A stretch of DNA of 64,000 nucleotides from Agrypnia vestita (GCA_016648135.1 JADDOH010002097.1:304451-368450); one strand, 5' to 3'. Positions 11,281-22,790 are shown, counted from the first letter of the stretch. Numbers and translations are program-made. Notes: generated by a model not told the origin, from the sequence alone.

Positions 11281-11700
11281 TGGGTTCCTTTTTTTAATTT
11301 GCATTTTTTGTGTGAAATGAGAAGAACCGCATTATTTTTTTGGAAAAAATTAATTAGACATTATGCATCTCAAACAGCACGCAATCTTAATCCAGCATGA
11401 AGTAAAGGGACTAATTTTGATCGACCAGGGAGGCACAGGTTAGAAATGTTTAGAAACGGAAACATAAGTCTTAAACATGAAGTTCTCTTCATCGTTCTTC
11501 GAGGACGTCCTTCTGCTCTTGAAAACGATGAATTGAAAGCTCTAGTGGAAGAAAACGTGGGGTGGATAATTATCCGTTACATGACCGATAATAATCAGCG
11601 CTTTCTTTAACTGAAGAGGCCTCACCTCGCTTGACGACATCCTTCAACTTCTCGATAAATATTTGTGGCCAAAAAATTCAGTGAAAGAGGTGCTTATTCT
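11281..11700 (+). pseudogene. Mariner-type transposase N-terminal fragment
   Basis: A decayed helix-turn-helix region is readable: IRHYASQTARNLNPA, then after a frame change FRNGNISLKHE and GRPSALENDELKALVEENV. This is the layout of mariner/SETMAR-like transposases (ASEAARNIN...FRSGD.SLED..GRP...D...LK.L.E.N). Several shifts and stops follow, and no DDD catalytic region is recognisable. Mariner transposases bind inverted repeats and insert at TA; I could not place terminal repeats. The frame decay and absence of ends say it is an old dead copy. Confidence 0.6.
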
Positions 11701-12430
11701 ACAGGCTGTATTTATAAGGCTGTACTTCGTTAGAAAAAATGCGTAAAATCAATAACTGAATTTGAGCATTAAAATCGGTTACAACTTGGAGATTAGTGAA
11801 AATCAGATTTTCACCATCGTCGCTTTATTAATAAGAAAAAATTGAAGATCGTCACTGAAATTTAGAAAACAATTTTTTAACATAAGTAGAATAACAGAAA
11901 AAGCGTGCCATGGCTGATGATCGTTCGACTACTATTGTCAATTATAGATAAACAGGCTTCAAAAATAACCGAAGATCAAATTTCCCTTTTTGATTTTCAT
12001 ATCCAATTTCATGAATTTACAGAGAAGTTCGACTAAAAAATATGTTTTCTTTACAAGAGCTGTCTGTGTGATGAATTAATGACCGTGATTATTTATTTTC
12101 GGAACAGGCTAATTTTTTATTATTTTTTTATTTACAACATATTTTTTCCAAAAGAAAAACTCACTAATTCGCGAGACCTGATCGTCAGTAGGTTTTAATT
12201 TTATTAACAAAGTAAAATAACAATGTAACAAAAGTTTATAATCACAAAGAAAAGGAAACAGATAACTTGATGATCATAATAAATTAACAAAAACATTACC
12301 AAGATAATAAATACCTCATTAAATCATTACTATTGATAAGTATTTCCATTCATCTTTGTTTAAAGCCTGTCTATTTTTTTTATAAAGCATTAAGTACCGG
12401 AAGTAATTCTTTTACAAAATTTAGTGTAAG
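11700..12430. other. Unassigned, possibly the rest of the mariner remnant
   Basis: No convincing frame. About 11880-11960 may preserve a few mariner residues, but I cannot support it. Confidence 0.3.
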
Positions 12431-12524
12431 TTTATAAAATATTTTTGGTACTACATATTTGCATGTAGTGTGTAATAATAAATAGTATAATAATATAATA
12501 TTGAATACACAACTTTACATGATT

Positions 12525-12812
12525 TATTTTTAATATAATTAATAGAAATAAACTTTGTTTTCACCATTTTTTTATTGAAAAAATCAACATGTTTCAGAAC
12601 CCATGGCCCCTTTGTCAGGATACAATTGTATACTAACAAAATTAAATTTAAAAATCGAAGTATAGACAGTTAAAATATTAAAAATTATTATTATTATTCA
12701 TTTTTCATTATATTTTAATTGCCTATACTTCGGCTCTGAAACATATTGATTTTTTCAATAAAAAAGTGGTGAAAACAAAATTTATTTCTATTAATTATAT
12801 TAATAATGTTAC
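12525..12812. repeat. Penelope-type fold-back with decayed hammerhead motif
   Basis: Arms of about 75 bp (12528-12600 and 12735-12810) share TTCACCATTTTTTTATTGAA or the complement plus AACATGTTTCAG. Inner arms share AATCGAAGTATAG. On the minus strand CTGACAA...GAAACATGTTG resembles the hammerhead core with a G8 change. Relatives: 34360, 48740, 61600, 62970. Confidence 0.6.
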
Positions 12813-12877
12813 CACAAAATTATTTTGCTGTGTTTGAAGAAGAAATGATTTATTATTACTCATTATTTTATATTATA

Positions 12878-12879
12878 AG

Positions 12880-12912
<33 letters not shown>

Positions 12913-12932
12913 ATATATATATATATATATAT
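12878..12932. repeat. (TA)n microsatellite, left part
   Basis: Near-pure TA dinucleotides with two phase slips. A second TA tract at 14216-14240 lies on the other side of a 1.28-kb insert. Confidence 0.9.
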
Positions 12933-14215
12933 TGTGACGTAGCAACCTTTGTTCGTCACACCTCTTCGCGAAACCTCTGAAAAAATGAATTTATCGATCC
13001 CCGCACCAACGATCTGCACCAAAAATTGATTTCTAACCGCGTAGGTACCGCAAGCACTCTATGGAACAGAATAATGTCTTTGGTCTACTGCAGATAGTTT
13101 CACAGCGGTCGCGAACGGCGGGGACGAGATTACAAAATGGCATTCGGAATCTGACACTTGAGCAAGCGAGATGTGAACCTTTCTGTGAACCCTCGTGTTA
13201 ATAGGTAAGCTCATTCCGAGAGACGCAATTTGAAGTGGCATAAAGATAACATGTGAAATTACATGATTGGTTGTTAATAATGTCTTTCGTCTTAATAGAG
13301 GGTTTTTCCACGGGAGCGCTTCGCGCCATGGCCAGGTGACGCAGCATGGAGTGAAAGGTGGATCCATTGCAACGCCTGGGGGGCAGCTGCAGAGGTGATG
13401 TTCCGGTAATCATCTGCATCGGCCGCCCAAAGCCTCGGGGTGGGGTTGTTCTCTGGACCCTTAAGGGAGCAATCCTCCTCAGATGCGAGGCCAGCAAAAT
13501 AAAGACCACGACTTGCCTGGTATTCAAATTCTCTCTAATAATCAATTTCACATCACGCCTGGAGCGAGCTGCGTGTTATCTGACTCCGTAAATACAAGAA
13601 CATGTGCATCAGGTCGAGCGGTTTTAGAAAAAAGGAACATTGCTAAGCACGTGCGGAAGCGGTGTTTGTGCCAGACTATTGTGGCTTCATTGTTTTAAAT
13701 GTGATATAGAAATTTTGCCCAAATGTTCATTAATTTGCAGATTGTGAATACCACGCCCCGACACCTGCGCTGCGTCACCGCAAGTAGTATAAAAGGATTT
13801 AGTTCCACTGTCTTTTCCCTCCATGTATGACGCGGCCGCTAGCGCTGATGTCGAGGCGTGGTAAATTAAATCTTCGCCTCAATTTATTGTAAAGAAAAGG
13901 GTTTCAATGTGTAAAATTCCCAAAAACACTTCATAAAAAAAATTGTCACCTTCTGTGGCATTATTAAATTCTGTTTAAAATTAATTTGAATAAATTCCCC
14001 TTCATCTAAATAATGTTTCGTTGTATTACCCTAGTCATTGAACTGTTGCAACTTAAAATAAGTTAAAGGGAGAGACAGCTGAAGTGCGATGTGCGCGACA
14101 CCGGAAGTACCCTGAGTTTAAATTGTGGAAGTAAGGTGAGTCCGATTCTTTTCCGACTGAGCGAAGCTGGTGGCGACGAGGAGTTCTGTTGGGAGCAACA
14201 GAACTTCACGTCGTA
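12933..14215 (+). mobile_element. Possible solo LTR inserted in a TA repeat
   Basis: A GC-richer 1283-bp block sits abruptly between two TA tracts. It starts TGTGACGTAGCAACC and ends ACTTCACGTCGTA, imperfect inverted tips resembling TG...CA ends of some Ty3/gypsy LTRs. It has a promoter-like TATAAAAGG at 13791 and GC-rich sequence around it. There are no gag or pol frames, so if it is an LTR it is solo. Alternatives: an unrelated non-autonomous element. The TA flanks hide any target duplication. Confidence 0.4.
13789..13798 (+). promoter_or_regulatory. TATA-like box inside the putative LTR
   Basis: AGTATAAAAGGATTTAG, followed about 25 bp later by a pyrimidine-rich start-like region (CCACTGTCTTTTCCC). 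Consistent with an LTR U3/R promoter; sequence motif only. Confidence 0.35.
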
Positions 14216-14259
14216 ATATATATATATATATATTATATTATATAATATTATAAATATTA

Positions 14260-15139
14260 TAAGATTGTAGATTAATACAAAAGTGGATGACTTTCGTCTT
14301 TAAGAACAAGTTTTACTCGTATGGGCGTAGAGGCGTAGAGGCGCAACATAAAAAATGGTACCAATGTAAAATATTGAAAAAAGACATTGGTTTCCAAGAA
14401 GAGTCCCTCGAACCTATCTACCTACTTGCAGAGTGCATTAATAATGTGTAAGGTCGTATTAAATATAAAGAACAGAAATTCTGTCCTGTCTCTTATAATA
14501 TTCACATTTTATGGGTTCGCTTTCTCGAAGTTTCCAGAGCTTATGAAAATAACCCGGTTGACTCCAGATATGTGTGGACACAAAATTTCACTGTCATTAA
14601 TAAAAAAATATTCAAAAAAATTATACCTCATACTCAAGAATTCGAATTAATTAAATCGTATAGTCAGTTAAACGATCATTTTTCTTTCGAATCAGACTTC
14701 GGTTGGACTGTCCAACTGGATGACTGCCACAGTGCGGAAGCCAATCTTACAGAATGACCAACTAAAAGTAATGCCAGCCTGGGAAGTAAAAAAAATACGC
14801 AGTTTGATTTTTTGCGCTGTAAAGTGTGTCTAAGATAACTGTAAGGGTAAATGCTTTGTCCGTTATCTTGTTGTTTTTTTGGTCACACAAGTATCTTGTC
14901 CCGAGGCGTTTTAGACATTTTGTTCAATTCGGTCGGATGTTCCTATCTTCGATCTGCGTTTCTTTGAATAAATTTGTATTTCCCAGTTTGGTCCAAAGGT
15001 TTCCCATTTCTTGTTTGATCTTAAAAAAGTAACGATAAAATACGTAAGGAAAAGCGAGCATCTTTATTTTTTAAATTGTATCGCATTTAAATTTAAACAT
15101 TTGGTTATTTGTATGGTGAATAAAATCTGTTCCTATAAA
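14260..15139. other. Unassigned stretch
   Basis: Short frames (14387-14650, 14572-14757) have no family features I recognise. Nothing else seen. Confidence 0.4.
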
Positions 15140-15147
15140 ACTCAACG

Positions 15148-17465
15148 CAAGCGCGGATCCAGGGGGGGGGTCATGGGGGTCATGACCCCCCCCTGGGCTG
15201 GGTCCAGGACCTAGGTGGAGCACTAATGAAAATTGTTAAACATTGTCACAATATAGATTTTATTTAAGTACATTCAATATTTAATTAATTTAATACAATA
15301 CTTTGTTTGACGGTAAACGCATTATTCGGGAACGAACGCATCGAAAATTTGAATTTTACCGCACCACCACCGCCACCTTTCATATGTCACATTTCGTGTG
15401 ACACTTGCGCGCGCTTTGTTTCGACTAACTTCTAGCAAGACCTATTCTCAATCGGAACGACTAAACTTTAGAAATAAAGTACTAAGTTAAAAAACTTTAA
15501 AATTCCAATATAAGTAATAGCGTTCTTAAAAATTGTTGCTGCAAATTCATTACAAGAAATGGTAAGTAAGTTTCTTCATTATGCCAGTGTGTGTGTGTTC
15601 AAACTCAAATATTATTGTTGTTAATGTTCTTAAAGTACCTCGTAGGTAGATAAGTAGGTACATGCCTACTTACTGAAAGAGTGTGACTTATGACCTACCT
15701 AATTAATTTTTTTGGACGAGGGAGTTTGAAGAGCCTAAGCTTATTAACCTAAGTAAGCTAACCTAAAATCTTATATAAATTCACACAATGAAAACAGGTG
15801 TATTGCTGAGACTACTAATAATTAAAAATGACTGCTCTGCTCCTGTGATTTAATGATGGGATTTCTGCTAACTAGGTAATGATGGTAACCGATGAATCTT
15901 GGGTTCAAGCCCCGTCCGTACCTACATGGCTAATATTTACGGAATGAACATTTGTTTTGGCTTGAGTCTGAATGTTTTTTATGTACTTATAATAAATATG
16001 TATATACAAGAGTTTGTTGTCTGTTGTGGGGTGTGAAATTTGCATGGTTTTGCTTGCAGGGTGACTAAGGAAAAAGGAGATGGTGGTGGTGGGTTGAAAC
16101 GTAATATACTTAGGTGGCAGTTTATTTAAAAAAATTGATTCATTTTTCACAAAGAAACCACGGCTTGAGATTGCTCACTCGAAAAATTTACCTACAACAA
16201 CTACAGAGGATAATAATTGTACTGCCGATGCTTCTGCTTCTACAGCTACATTGCATAAATTAACCTTAGATGAAGAAAAAACATGCTCTCCTGTTATTAA
16301 CGATATTAAGCCTATATTATGTATTGCATGTTATATAGGGAAAAATATAGATGATACATCTACTAAAGCTATGTTGCTTGAAAAGCATTGGCAGCCTCCC
16401 CCTAATTACATTTTCACTCACTGTGTTGTTAATAAAAAAGGAAAACTAACAAAAAAATATGCCCAGAAGCCTCACCTTGACAAGTTTCACTGGCTTGTTT
16501 TGTCGCATAAAGATCTGGGTCTTTACTGCAAGTACTGTGCTTTGTTTGCCGTAGCTCCTGGAGGTGGTATACAGACAAAAATACCTTTATGTCGACTCGT
16601 AAAAAAACCGTTAAAAGCTTTTGATAATTTGATTGGTGAAAATGGTGTTCTGCTAACACACCATTAATATAATGAAACAAGTAAATAGTTAAAGACTGAC
16701 ACAAATAAATAGAGAACGTTTGCGACCAATCGTAAAAACTATTGTATTTTGTGGCCATCAAAATATATCGTTACGTGGCCATCGCGTCGATGGTAAATTG
16801 TTGAGCTATGACAGCGTGGTAGCCGATGAAGGGAATTTTAGAGCCCTTTTAAAATTCCGTATAGATTCTGGCGATACAACATTGCAGCAACATTTATAAT
16901 CTTCAAAATCCAACTCCACCTACATCAGCAAGACTGTACAAAATGAGTTGATAGATGTTTGTGCAGAAATCATTCAGGAAAACATTTTACAAAATGTGCG
17001 GAAAGCTAATTTTTTTTCAAATTTCGATTTCCGACCTTATTTTAAATTGCAATATTGAGATGTTCCCTAATATAAGAATTTTTTTATGTATTATGGCTAC
17101 ACTACCTATTAGTGTAGCGACAGCGGAAAGATCTTTTCTACGTTGCAAAGAATCAAATCGTGGCTACGAGCTTCAATTGTTGAAGAACGTCTAACCGGAC
17201 TGGCACTTCTCCACGTCCATAAAAACGTACCCATTGGAGTAGATGAAGTGATATCGCGTTTCGGGAGAAGACGTAAAAGAAAAATTGATTTTGTTATTCA
17301 AATATAGGTAGGTGTTTTTAAGTACAGTAGGTACATACATTTATTAATAAAATACCTACGTTTTACTTGTAAGTATCTATTATTATCAAAATTAAATTAT
17401 AACTTCTTGTGACTTGACCACGACTATATGACCCCCCCCTGGCGCCAAAGCTGGATCCGCCCTTG
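15148..17465 (+). mobile_element. hAT transposon with degraded transposase, 2318 bp
   Basis: Both ends are fixed by a perfect 8-bp target duplication, ACTCAACG at 15140-15147 and 17466-17473. Termini are CAAGCGCGGATCCAG at the left and the complement of CAAGGGCGGATCCAG at the right, followed by GGGGGGGTCAT / ATGACCCCCCC runs. The coding region is on the plus strand and internally deleted, so the copy is non-autonomous. The perfect duplication suggests a fairly recent insertion of an already broken copy, or good preservation. Confidence 0.88.
16113..17307 (+). pseudogene. hAT transposase, ZMYM/DUF4371 type, broken
   Basis: The frame opens with KKIDSFFTKKPRLE, a usual N-terminus of this family. 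A TTF-type zinc-finger-like region follows (HLDKFHWLVLSHKDLGLYCK, then YC) to 16667. After in-frame stops near 16668 and 16680-16710 the same frame continues with [20 protein letters not shown] and LRGHR, diagnostic of the DUF4371 region, then SKTVQNELIDVCAEII. The RNase-H-like catalytic core between about 17035 and 17055 is deleted. The C-terminal dimerisation segment is present as ATLPISVATAERSF and, after a frameshift near 17145, IVEERLTGLALLHVHKNVPI. Related host proteins exist (ZMYM1-like), but the terminal repeats and stops make this a dead transposase. Confidence 0.85.
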
Positions 17466-17473
17466 ACTCAACG

Positions 17474-19100
17474 TCTGTCTGTTTTCTATTCAAATCTATA
17501 CCGTTTGACAGATGTGACCCAAATTTTGCGTACTTATTCTTTGAAGCAGTCTACAATTACCGCTTTCTCCTTTACCCCACCCCCTCTCCGAGATATATTT
17601 TCTATACAAATCTGCCCTTACCGGAGGGCAAGAAGAAGAAGGTAAATAGTAAATATAAAATAAACAGGTGTGACAGAGAAAGCGATGAGGAAAAAGGAAA
17701 GAATAAGATAAAGTGGATCTAGAAATACTGTTTCAGTTCCAAAACTATTAGCAAATCAGAATGTACCTACTCGTCTGCCGTGGGTTCATGATTCGTGATT
17801 TTTTAATCGACCGGTCATTCTTAGGGAGACTCGGGAACACTAGGATCCAAGTCTGTAACTCAACGTCACTCAGTAATTGTCTCGAAACACGGTTGATCTT
17901 CCAAGTTTCTCTCACCAATTCATTTATCACAAGTTAAACAGCTAAAATGATAATTTATTTCTACTTGTACTTGTAACATGACTGAGAAAATTAAGTACAA
18001 GATTCAGGTCACACTGAGCGCGAAACGCAGAATAATATTTCCGAACAAACTTACCAACTTATGCCTTTCTTTAAAGGCTTCTTTGTGTGAGTTGAAGTCG
18101 TTTTGATGTTAGTTGCAAAAGTGAAAACAAGCTATCAAAGTAGCGGTTTTATAGGCAAGGGTGACATTTGACCAAGAATGTAATAAATGTGGCTCAAAGA
18201 AAAATGCTGCTTGAAAAACTTCTAAAATCATTTAAAAAAGAGTGAAAATGTAGAATTTCCCGCACAGGAAGAAATATAAAAGTTTTTTTTTATTCATGCT
18301 TCCTCTATTGATAAATATTAAATGGTAATTAATCCAAAAGGTGTAACGGAAGTCTTCAAAAAGATATTTTAAATAAATTAATTTGAAATAACCCCTTTCA
18401 TCTGTCAATGAATGAAAATAATCAATGTTTGAGGTGACATCTCGCAGCAATATTATACAATTTACAACAAAGGTTTTTTAATTTTTTAAGCTATTTTTAT
18501 TTTTTGAAAAGCCAAATACTACCGCAATTACATAATTTCGCTAGTCTACTAATTTTAAAATATAATAAATTATGCTGTCAATGTATAATGTGGTAGAAAG
18601 CTACCTAGGTGCCAAGGAAATTCTAGTATTAAAATAATTAATTTTTTAACAGATTTATAAAACAAAGCACAAATCAGAGCAGTGAAACATAAAGGCCGAT
18701 TGTATGATCAGTAGTAAAGGTACAAGGACAAACAAAACTAAAAGATTTTTGCGTCAATGAACCAGTTTTCGCAAAAATCTACACATTTTTCTTTTTTTAT
18801 TCTAACAAAACAACCGGCTCTGAATTGATCAAACATTAAATTATTTTCATGGACGCTCATTAAAGCCGTTCAAGAATACAATTCCTGGAATGAATAAATT
18901 TTATGTAGAGGAGCAAGCAGCTGCAAAACAAAGAAATTTTGAATGGTAATACCTAATAAAGAAGGAATAATGGGATGGATGAGCAAAATACCCAACCAAG
19001 AGAGTGAAGCAAAGGAGTGTCAAAGATTCTGAAGGCAGAACTATGAACAAGTAATTCAATTACGAGAAAAAATGCGACATAAATCATAGAGATAAAATGA
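17474..19100. other. Unassigned AT-rich stretch
   Basis: No frame or repeat boundary that I can support. The few short frames (17463-17645, 17748-17930, 18232-18450) look like chance. Confidence 0.45.
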
Positions 19101-19128
19101 TTTCTGACTAGAAAACTACTAAAACTGA

Positions 19129-19625
19129 ATGACACACAATTATTTGGACAAGAATTTCGTTATTGATTTCGCATATGAAATGAAAACTATATTTGGTCTC
19201 ATGAAAACTACATTTGGTCAGCATCACTATTCTTTTATTGCTCCCAAAATATTCAATACCCTTACTAAAACTGTGAAAAACATCACCAACCCCTACCAAT
19301 TTAAAAAAAAAACTATATTACCAATTTTACATGCTAAAACTCGAACTTTCTTTAGAAATATTTTCAGTAATATCATCTTCCAATACCATCCTAATATAAT
19401 CTCAGTTTCATTTAAAATTATTCTAATTTATTAATTTTCAGTGTTTTGTGCAAATCTTACCATTATTTTATTTCTTTTTTCTTACTTTAGTGATACACGT
19501 CAGAATTATCTCATAAATATTTGCCATTAATCTTGGTATCTTTATTATTTTCACTTTCTTATTATTTATTATCGATATGTATTATTTTATAATAATAAGC
19601 TTGTATCATATTGCTTGACCAAGTA
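19129..19625 (+). pseudogene. LINE ORF2 C-terminus and 3' UTR, first part
   Basis: Frame 19129-19434 carries TFGQHHYSFIAPKIFNTL and a PYQFKKKTI-type tail, which matches the last residues of many LINE reverse-transcriptase ORFs (...F..P..WN.LP.....FKK.L). The T-rich sequence after it continues beyond the Tc1-like insertion at 19626-20042 and ends near 20190. Confidence 0.5.
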
Positions 19626-20042
19626 AATTGGCGTGCGGCGACTTTGGAACTAAAACCCGCCCCGCCCGCACCCGGCGGTAACCCCTCGCCCCGTCATTCA
19701 GTTCAATCTCGTATTTGCACGTGAGATATTGATATCATGATTTCCAATATACATTGAATTATTATGTCCAAAACAGTCCGGGGTGGTGCAAGAACAATTG
19801 TCCATGAAGTATTAAAGTTTTGCGAAGCTGAAAAAGCAAATAATGGACCAATATTACCGTTTGACAGGACTCTAGACAGAGCGGCCGCCATTACTGGTTT
19901 GTTTCTTTAGTGTTGCCCGACAAAATTTCTATTAAAGGCTCCGACGGTCACCGGACACTCTGTATACTATGTATTTTGTAATAAATTTACACCCTGGTAA
20001 CTTCTGTTTCGCGACAGGGACGCCCTCTCTCGCACGCCAATT
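19626..20042 (+). mobile_element. Tc1/mariner-type remnant flanked by TA, 417 bp
   Basis: Inverted tips AATTGGCGTGCG and CGCACGCCAATT lie directly inside TA at 19624-19625 and 20043-20044, the target duplication of IS630/Tc1/mariner elements. It contains the start of a transposase-like frame (next entry). It split the 3' UTR of the LINE fragment around it. Confidence 0.75.
19765..19908 (+). pseudogene. N-terminal piece of a Tc1-like transposase
   Basis: Reads MSKTVRGGARTIVHEVLKFC, EAEKANNGPILPFDRTLDRA and AAITG, then meets a stop. Several insect transposon proteins begin this way (short basic start, R.IV..V..F.E.EK....P...V..R.A.ATG.S). The rest is missing, so it cannot make an active enzyme. 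The tract GGTTTGTTTCTTTAG after ITG could contain both a donor and an acceptor, but I treat it as deletion scar. Confidence 0.5.
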
Positions 20043-20044
20043 TA

Positions 20045-20190
20045 TACTGGTGGCACTCTAGTTTATATCTATTACAGCTTGTATTCATAGTTCGTATCTT
20101 TAATCTTTTCAATTTCTTATTATTTTACGTTGTATTATTTTATAATTATTAGCTTGTCATAGTTTATATCGTCTCCTTAGGATATGCTTA
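20045..20190 (+). repeat. LINE 3' UTR, continuation after the Tc1-like insert
   Basis: TTACAGCTTGTATTCATAG and TTATTATTTTACGTTGTATT resemble the sequence at 19470-19610, so this continues or repeats the interrupted LINE tail. Confidence 0.4.
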
Positions 20191-20199
20191 GCCTTTTAG

Positions 20200-21300
20200 G
20201 TGAGGATTTGTAATTGTGAAGGAAGAGAGGGGAATGTGGGGAGAGAGAGGATGGAGATTGGAGAGAGGGAGGAAGTGAGCAGGATAATAATAAATGCAAG
20301 AAAGTAATTCACTACCCATAAAAAATAAGTAGTAATTATTAAAAGTAATTTATATTTAATTTCATTTCTTCCTCTATATTTTCCTTCGCTTATCTTTCCT
20401 AAACACATTTTTCTTTTTTCATATTTTCTATAAAATTTGTTCTAAATAATAAAAAAAAATATCCTTGGACGAGCTTTTTAGCCTGCGTCATATAATGTAC
20501 TTCTCGTACATAACGGCCACTGTCATGTAATCAAGAGGTTAAATACGCAATCAAGTCGGCCATGTAATCAATAATTTCAAAAGACTTAATTAATTTTTGG
20601 CAATCAATATTTGTGCAAAACGAAAACTCTCAGGAACGATCCGGTTTGTGGAGAGTTTCGTCGTTCATAATTATTTATTTATCACCATTAACGGCCCATT
20701 TCACACAATAAAGTCATTAATAAGTCAAAGATAAATTAGAAATGATTAATTAACAAAAAAACGTTGACGAAATTTAACCTGTTGCCGGTGCATTCGCATT
20801 GTTGGCGATTTACGGCATTCTATAGGTACCTACCTATGAAGAACATTTCTTGCTGTATCACCTGTGTTGGTAGGTACTTTATACGAAAACATTTGAATTA
20901 GTTCAGAGCAATCCAATATGTTTTAATAATGTTGATAGAAATACTAGGTATATCGCTCACATCTCTTCTACATGCTAATTTCTTTAAATAAAGCACACTA
21001 ATAAGATAATCTTATTTTGAAATACGTCATTTAAAATTTATAAATTTCAGATTTTTTTTCGATATTTATAGTGTATTCCAAGGTACTTCTCACAACAGAT
21101 GTACACGCAATATCTTAGAAAGTGGAGCGAGTTAAAGTCTTCGGTTGTCCTTAACAAAAATCAAAATGTCATTGTATTGTTGCAAATTTAGTTATAATTT
21201 TGAATAAATGACAATTTTTCGCCGAGTCCTGAATAACTGAGGTCTATATTTTTAATGCAATATTGAAATAAAAGTTGATTTTTCCTTCCATAAATTTTTT
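20200..21300. other. Unassigned AT-rich stretch
   Basis: A purine-rich patch (GGAAGAGAGGGGAATGTGG, 20220-20280) is the only compositional feature. No genes seen. Confidence 0.45.
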
Positions 21301-21305
21301 TTTAA

Positions 21306-21655
21306 ATGGAGAAGTTTCCTATTTTTTTTTCAATGGATGGAAATGAAAATTCGAGTTAAATTAAGATATCCCAAAAACTAACAAAGTGATAGAATTGAAA
21401 AATTTGCGTTTTGCTTGAATAATTTTGTTCCGTCCGATGGAGTCGCGTGACGTCATCTCTCGTGCCCGTGGGTCGTGCTCAGGCGAGTTGGAGGTCAATC
21501 GTTCCGCACTAAAATACACCAACTTTAATATTCTTTTTCTATGTTATTTATTGACGGATTTCAACAATTTTTTCACCCCTTTATTAGTTTTGATCTATAT
21601 TTGAATCCCATTAAGTTAAATATAGCAGTATCAACATCATGAAACTTCTCCATTA
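21306..21655. repeat. Possible MITE with 14-bp inverted ends
   Basis: AATGGAGAAGTTTC at the left and GAAACTTCTCCATT at the right are perfect inverted copies about 350 bp apart. No target duplication or coding sequence seen. Confidence 0.35.
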
Positions 21656-21825
21656 TGTTGAAAAATAGACAGCTCTTCGTTTTGTGGCCACATGTAATTC
21701 AGAAGTCCATAACCGCAGTCACTGTTGAGTGCCATCTATCGCCGGACATTTGTAGTCCAATATGTACCCCAGTGTAGTCCAGTATAGTTCCTTCTTGCTG
21801 GTCAATCTCAACATTGCCTATACAT

Positions 21826-21920
21826 CTTCGTCTCCGTCTCCGTCTCCGAGATTCTCAGATTATGTGAGTTCTCATTCTCAGATCTCAGATTCTCAATTCT
21901 CAGATCAGAGAGAGAGAGAG
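21826..21920. repeat. Low-complexity pyrimidine/purine tract
   Basis: (CGTCTC)n-like repeats, then repeated TCTCAGATT units, then (AG)n at 21908-21921, directly before a perfect hairpin. Confidence 0.75.
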
Positions 21921-21921
21921 A

Positions 21922-21961
21922 GCGAGATCCATAACAAACTTGCGTTTGTTATGGATCTCGC
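21922..21961. repeat. Perfect 18-bp hairpin
   Basis: GCGAGATCCATAACAAAC (21922-21939) and its exact complement (21944-21961) flank a 4-base loop. It lies between an AG repeat and a LINE fragment. Likely a recent template-switch inversion or an insertion junction; no terminator function is implied in a eukaryote. Confidence 0.85.
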
Positions 21962-21965
21962 TGTA

Positions 21966-22600
21966 CTCATTCCAAGGCAAGTATTCAAAAACTAAATTTA
22001 TGATAATTGGAAGCAAAAAACGAACAACTCACACTATAAAAAGAGATATTAGAAAGCGTAGACAGTATAAAATATGCAGGTACAATTATAGATTCAAAAC
22101 TAACATTTACAAAAACACTGTCGTAAAATGTTTCGAAGAAGATTGCAAAAAAAGTTACTTGGAAGAATTAGAAACTCTAAAACCATAAGAATGTTCTTAG
22201 GTGTTCACGGCCACTCAGAATCTTCAAGTTTGTGTTTTCTGGGGTATTATGCCTTGTTGTTACGACCTTTCGGGCCAACACATCAGCCCTGATGATGGAC
22301 CCTGCAATGGGATCCAAAACGTTGGCCCGAAAGGTCGTAACAACACGGCATAATACCCCAGAAAACACAATCTTGAATATTCTATAACCATAAATACAAG
22401 TGTACTTAATATGCTTGTATTTTTGGTTGGAAAACTTAATATTATTTATAAGCAACATTGTATTATTTATAAGCAACGAAGGAATGCTAAAGAAACTACA
22501 AATTGTACAAAACAAAGCAATGCGTTTAATATTGAAATGTAATAGAAGGACAAATTCAATCAAGGCCCAATCTGTCTTCATAAAGTCTTGTTATTGTTAA
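21966..22600 (+). pseudogene. LINE ORF2 fragment, interrupted
   Basis: One frame has YSKTKFMIIGSKKRTTHTIK, another KICRYNYRF / KYAGTIIDSKLTFTK and KIAKKVTW, and after the insertion at 22223-22376 MLKKLQIVQNKAMRLILKCN. This order (KTKFM, G..ID..L.F..., LQ..QN.A.R.IL) is the C-terminal third of a Jockey/CR1-type LINE reverse transcriptase. Several frameshifts. Confidence 0.65.
22223..22376. repeat. Fold-back insert with hammerhead-like centre
   Basis: The arms are nearly perfect inverted copies: TTTTCTGGGGTATTATGCC...GTTACGACCTTTCGGGCC and the complement at 22320-22370. The centre on the plus strand reads CCTGATGATGG...CCAAAACGTTGGCC: CTGATGA, a TGGA/TCCA helix II, AAAAC in place of GAAAC, an ACGT helix III and a GTT/GGC site. 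It has split the LINE frame. Confidence 0.65.
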
Positions 22601-22609
22601 TTCCAAATT

Positions 22610-22790
22610 AGTTCGGGCCGGCCATATCCCTTTCAGGAAGGCATGTCTCGTTAATCGTTTTCTAGCATTTGTCCCTAGCAAGACGTGTCTAAGCCAACGT
22701 AATTGAGATATTTGTGTATGAAGTAGCAGCGGCCGAGGGTCTACCCTCCCCATATCACTCGCATACACACCCAACACATCCATCCTCTAA
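22610..22790 (-). pseudogene. Non-LTR retroelement C-terminal fragment
   Basis: Reading from 22783 down: LLHTQISQLRWLRHVLLGTN then RLTRHAFL. This matches the I.QLRWLGHVLRM....LPRRALF segment near the end of some LINE ORF2 proteins. Isolated and truncated. Confidence 0.5.

Noticed and set aside
13198..13551. 117-codon minus-strand open frame
   Set aside because: Lies in the GC-richer block read as a possible LTR, overlaps other frames on both strands and has no recognisable domain.
15870..15925. tRNA-like B box (GGGTTCAAGCCCCG) inside the hAT element
   Set aside because: Only the B box matches; no A box at the right distance and no stems.
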